Below, piece after piece: positions 20,755 through 22,790 of a stretch of DNA of 22,790 nt. The position numbers were made by a program, and so were the translations under genes. The first letter of the stretch is position 1; the number at the start of each line of letters is the position of its first letter. The notes under the pieces were generated by a model that saw nothing but the letters and a program-made list of their open reading frames with translations, searched no databases and was not told the DNA's origin. Origin of the DNA: a virus; IMG/VR virus record IMGVR_UViG_3300030102_006515, positions 1 through 22,790 of that record. The stretch is one strand, 5' to 3'.

Positions 20755-20982
20755 TCAATGTTCAATTAATGGGACTAACTCAACGTCCTCTTCTGTCTCA
20801 CAGTCTGATTCTTCTAACAATCTTAATAAATAATAATGAATTTTTTCAGTGACCCACTTTAAGTCCTCATCTTTTACATCATTAAATATTGCATTTAAAG
20901 ATAAATCTCGTGATGGGGTGCGAATATGATCCGCTAATAATCTAAGAGCTTTATATCTTTCTTTGTTCATCTCAGATAACAT
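20755..20982 (-). CDS. Unknown small helical protein (75 aa)
   Basis: Seventy-five residues: MLSEMNKERYKALRLLADHI, then DLSLNAIFNDVKDEDLKWVT, EKIHYYLLRLLEES and an acidic end (DCETEEDVELVPLIEH). Entirely helical and acidic, no motif recognised. It starts one base after the stop of the 74-aa coiled-coil gene, so the two are probably coupled. Confidence 0.6.
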   Translation of the reverse strand: MLSEMNKERYKALRLLADHIRTPSRDLSLNAIFNDVKDEDLKWVTEKIHYYLLRLLEESDCETEEDVELVPLIEH

Positions 20983-20983
20983 T

Positions 20984-21208
20984 TCATGTTACCTCTGGTT
21001 CTATTTCTACTTCAGCTTTAGGTAAATTTTCAGCTTCATTCTTTAAATATTGAACTATTTCTATAGCTCCTAAAACTTTCAAGTAGGATTCTTTTGTTTG
21101 AGCTAACTCTAAATCTTTTAATTTTACTTCGTTAGACAAACTAGCCTGTTGTTGAGATAATTGCTTAAGCGTATCATCTAATTTTTCAAGAGAAATTTTA
21201 CAGGACAT
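20984..21208 (-). CDS. Unknown coiled-coil protein (74 aa)
   Basis: Seventy-four residues dominated by a heptad-like coiled coil at about 5-45 (ISLEKLDDTLKQLSQQQASL), then LGAIEIVQYLKNEAENL and an acidic end. It resembles short phage scaffold- or chaperone-like helices but cannot be assigned. The 50 bases upstream separate it from the membrane-protein pair. Confidence 0.6.
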   Translation of the reverse strand: MSCKISLEKLDDTLKQLSQQQASLSNEVKLKDLELAQTKESYLKVLGAIEIVQYLKNEAENLPKAEVEIEPEVT

Positions 21209-21258
21209 AACAAAAATATACTTAACTTGAGTATAGCTAAGTCAATTTTAACTAGCTA

Positions 21259-21807
21259 TTAACAATTATTAAAATCTCTAGCTATCTGTCCACCTATATC
21301 AGCTCCTTTGTCCTGACCAAACATAGTAATCCATCCTGCAGCTATCCAACCGATTATAGGAATATTGGTTACAGCTGGAGCTGCTTTAACGCCCATAGAA
21401 GCCCCTACAAGCCTCCCTGTAGACTCACCACTTCCTTCTATCTTGTAACATGCTATCTGTTCTTCTGTAAGCTCAGAGGGTTGATTATTACTCTTTAAAT
21501 TGTTTACCTCACCATTCATTGTAAATTCTTTTTTTATAATAATTGTTTCTTTTTTATTACCAAAAAAACCTTTAGGAGTTTCGCTGGTTTTTATACTCCT
21601 AAGAACTTTAGGATCATTCGCCATATAAGAGATTTTATAACCAAACTCTGAGGCATCAACTTGATAAGTTGTGTATGGTCCTACAGGTAAATTAATTACA
21701 GGGAGATTTGTTTTATTTGATAAATTGCTTATTAAACTTATATTTGATACACCTAACAAGGAAACCAACCCAATAATTCCCCAATTCTTTTTTGGTCTAC
21801 TATACAT
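21259..21807 (-). CDS. Membrane protein with Gly-zipper-like C-terminus (182 aa)
   Basis: 182 residues: a basic N-terminus (MYSRPKKNWG) and hydrophobic helix at about 10-28 serve as a signal anchor; the middle is a polar beta-rich domain (YTTYQVDASEFGYKISYM) with Cys119 and Cys182; the C-terminal third has a Gly/Ala-rich segment (GRLVGASMGVKAAPAV), a second hydrophobic helix (IPIIGWIAAGWITMFG) and DIGGQIARDFNNC. Cys pairing would be possible outside the membrane. Overlaps the preceding membrane gene by eight bases. Function unknown; envelope association is inferred. Confidence 0.55.
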   Translation of the reverse strand: MYSRPKKNWGIIGLVSLLGVSNISLISNLSNKTNLPVINLPVGPYTTYQVDASEFGYKISYMANDPKVLRSIKTSETPKGFFGNKKETIIIKKEFTMNGEVNNLKSNNQPSELTEEQIACYKIEGSGESTGRLVGASMGVKAAPAVTNIPIIGWIAAGWITMFGQDKGADIGGQIARDFNNC

Positions 21808-22225
21808 CTTTTTTATTAGGCACTTCAGTAACTATCTTAATAGGTGCTTGTTCAATTCGCAATATTTGAGTTGGTGCAGTCTGTGTAGCCTTTTCTATAA
21901 GCTTTTCGAAATCAGCTTTAGTTAGATTAGGAGTTTGGTTTTTATCTACTTTCATAGTGCCATCTCCTCTCTTACGTGCTGCCTCAACGCCAAAAGAACT
22001 AAGTACTCCCGTTAAAATCGAAGCGGGAAATGTGATATCCTTGGGTTCATTTGCATAGCCTGGTATAGAAATGTAGTTTAGGCTGACGATAAACCCAGAC
22101 CACCCAACTACGATAAGCCTTACTATGACTGAGATAAAGGCCAATTGCTCATCTTTATCATCTATATTTTCTTTAATCTTTTGAAAGACATTTTTCTTTT
22201 GTTGATCTTTTAAATTTTCAGTCAT
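21800..22225 (-). CDS. Two-TM membrane protein (141 aa), holin-like candidate
   Basis: 141 residues: a charged cytoplasmic N-terminus (KNVFQKIKENIDDKDEQ), two hydrophobic segments at about 28-50 (LAFISVIVRLIVVGWSGFIV) and 65-82 (FPASILTGVLSSFGV), then AARKRGDGTMKVDKN and a Thr/Pro/Lys-rich soluble tail. The two-helix form with charged ends resembles class II holins, but holins diverge fast and no motif confirms it. First gene of its minus-strand block; overlaps the next gene by eight bases. Confidence 0.55.
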   Translation of the reverse strand: MTENLKDQQKKNVFQKIKENIDDKDEQLAFISVIVRLIVVGWSGFIVSLNYISIPGYANEPKDITFPASILTGVLSSFGVEAARKRGDGTMKVDKNQTPNLTKADFEKLIEKATQTAPTQILRIEQAPIKIVTEVPNKKDV

Positions 22226-22295
22226 TTTATTAATTAACTATTTACTAAGTGTAGCTCCATTAAAGTTATGAATAGCTAACAATAAGAATAAAAAG

Positions 22296-22790
22296 ATGAG
22301 GAAATTAATCCCATTATTGATATTGTTTTATGCACCCGTAGCAAAAGCCGATATCACTTCAAAACTTAGTAGCAGTGTACAACTACAAGTTAATGCTGCA
22401 GCAACACAGGTTGAGCGAATAGGAACGAGTTACTCGGTAAGTGGTTCAGGAGTGGATACAACATATACACCAAGTGGTGGTAGTGCAGTTTCTGATGGTA
22501 TAGGAGGATTGACTATAGCTAGTGGGGTAGGTTCAATACCAGCTCTAGAAGTTACCCAGAAGACAGCTGGCAACAGCTTTTCATTCACACAATCCTTTAC
22601 CCAAGGAGATGCGGTTGCTACAAGTGCTCCTAGCGTCGGAGCAGTAGGTAACTTTAGTAGTCAAACTTCTACTGCATCAGGATCAGCAGGCGACCTTGCA
22701 GGTACAATCACAACTGCAGGCGCAATCACACTAGTTGGAGGTGGTGGTGGCACCAGTGCAATAGGTCAATTCGTAAGCGAGATTACTATT
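22296..22790 (+). CDS. Secreted Gly/Ser/Thr-rich protein, 3'-truncated by window edge
   Basis: The ATG at 22296 opens a frame that runs to the window end (165 residues) without a stop. MRKLIPLLILFYAPVAKA is a classical signal peptide with an A-x-A cleavage site, predicted to leave DITSKLSSSVQLQVNAAATQ as the mature start. The rest is Gly/Ser/Thr/Ala-rich and beta-like, with GGGGGTSAIG near the visible end. It lies 70 bases from, and divergent to, the holin-like gene. A secreted protein in a phage genome may act on the cell envelope or be a host-derived gene; the family is not recognised. Confidence 0.7.
   Translation, partial: MRKLIPLLILFYAPVAKADITSKLSSSVQLQVNAAATQVERIGTSYSVSGSGVDTTYTPSGGSAVSDGIGGLTIASGVGSIPALEVTQKTAGNSFSFTQSFTQGDAVATSAPSVGAVGNFSSQTSTASGSAGDLAGTITTAGAITLVGGGGGTSAIGQFVSEITI

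Overview
The window is AT-rich, gene-dense DNA that looks like part of a tailed cyanophage infecting a marine picocyanobacterium (Prochlorococcus or Synechococcus). The phage call rests on two tail-fibre-like proteins with a C-terminal S74 chaperone domain, a GH24-type lysozyme, a Gp157-family protein, a RecB-like exonuclease and a primase-helicase fusion. The cyanobacterial-host call rests on four high-light-inducible (Hli) proteins and an NblA-like protein. No terminase, portal, capsid, tRNA, integrase or CRISPR array is visible, so this is a fragment and the lifestyle is undetermined.

Layout. (1) 1-3626, mostly +: the 3' part of an unrecognised gene with a clear terminator, a small divergent gene, then an early-type cluster (Gp157-like, small unknowns, winged-helix protein, PD-(D/E)XK exonuclease) behind a good sigma70-type promoter. 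(2) 3789-6353, +: one large AEP primase / PriCT-2 / SF3 helicase protein. (3) 6461-7538, +: four Hli genes followed by very small membrane-peptide ORFs, five successive junctions overlapping by 1-4 nt. (4) 7541-11393, -: two small proteins, two S74 tail fibres and two small proteins. (5) 11394-11763: the largest non-coding stretch, with a 12-bp inverted repeat and several short repeats. (6) 11764-13613, +: a tandem degenerate HNH-like/HTH protein and a PPC-like beta protein. (7) 13610-14200, -: a low-complexity protein. (8) 14250-16265, +: three unknowns and a Dam-like methyltransferase homologue whose catalytic motif is altered. (9) 16262-17039: a small minus gene and an Nmad1 (DUF1599) protein plus an overlapping small ORF. 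(10) 16933-18529, -: small membrane peptide, 49-aa ORF, NblA-like protein, small beta protein and lysozyme. (11) 18563-19357, +: a 2OG-Fe(II) dioxygenase. (12) 19358-22225, -: two membrane proteins, two small helical proteins, an HNH endonuclease, a Dps-like ferritin with all four ferroxidase residues, and a DUF6321-like basic protein. (13) 22296-end, +: a 3'-truncated secreted Gly/Ser/Thr-rich protein.

How it may work together (inference). Region 1-2 would replicate and process phage DNA. The Hli cassette and NblA-like protein would adjust the host photosynthetic apparatus, the first by photoprotection and the second by antenna dismantling. Dps could sequester iron or protect DNA from oxidative damage. 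Fibres and lysozyme serve adsorption and lysis. Coding strand switches twelve times in 22.8 kb, with convergent genes touching or overlapping by a few bases, which suggests many small insertable modules.
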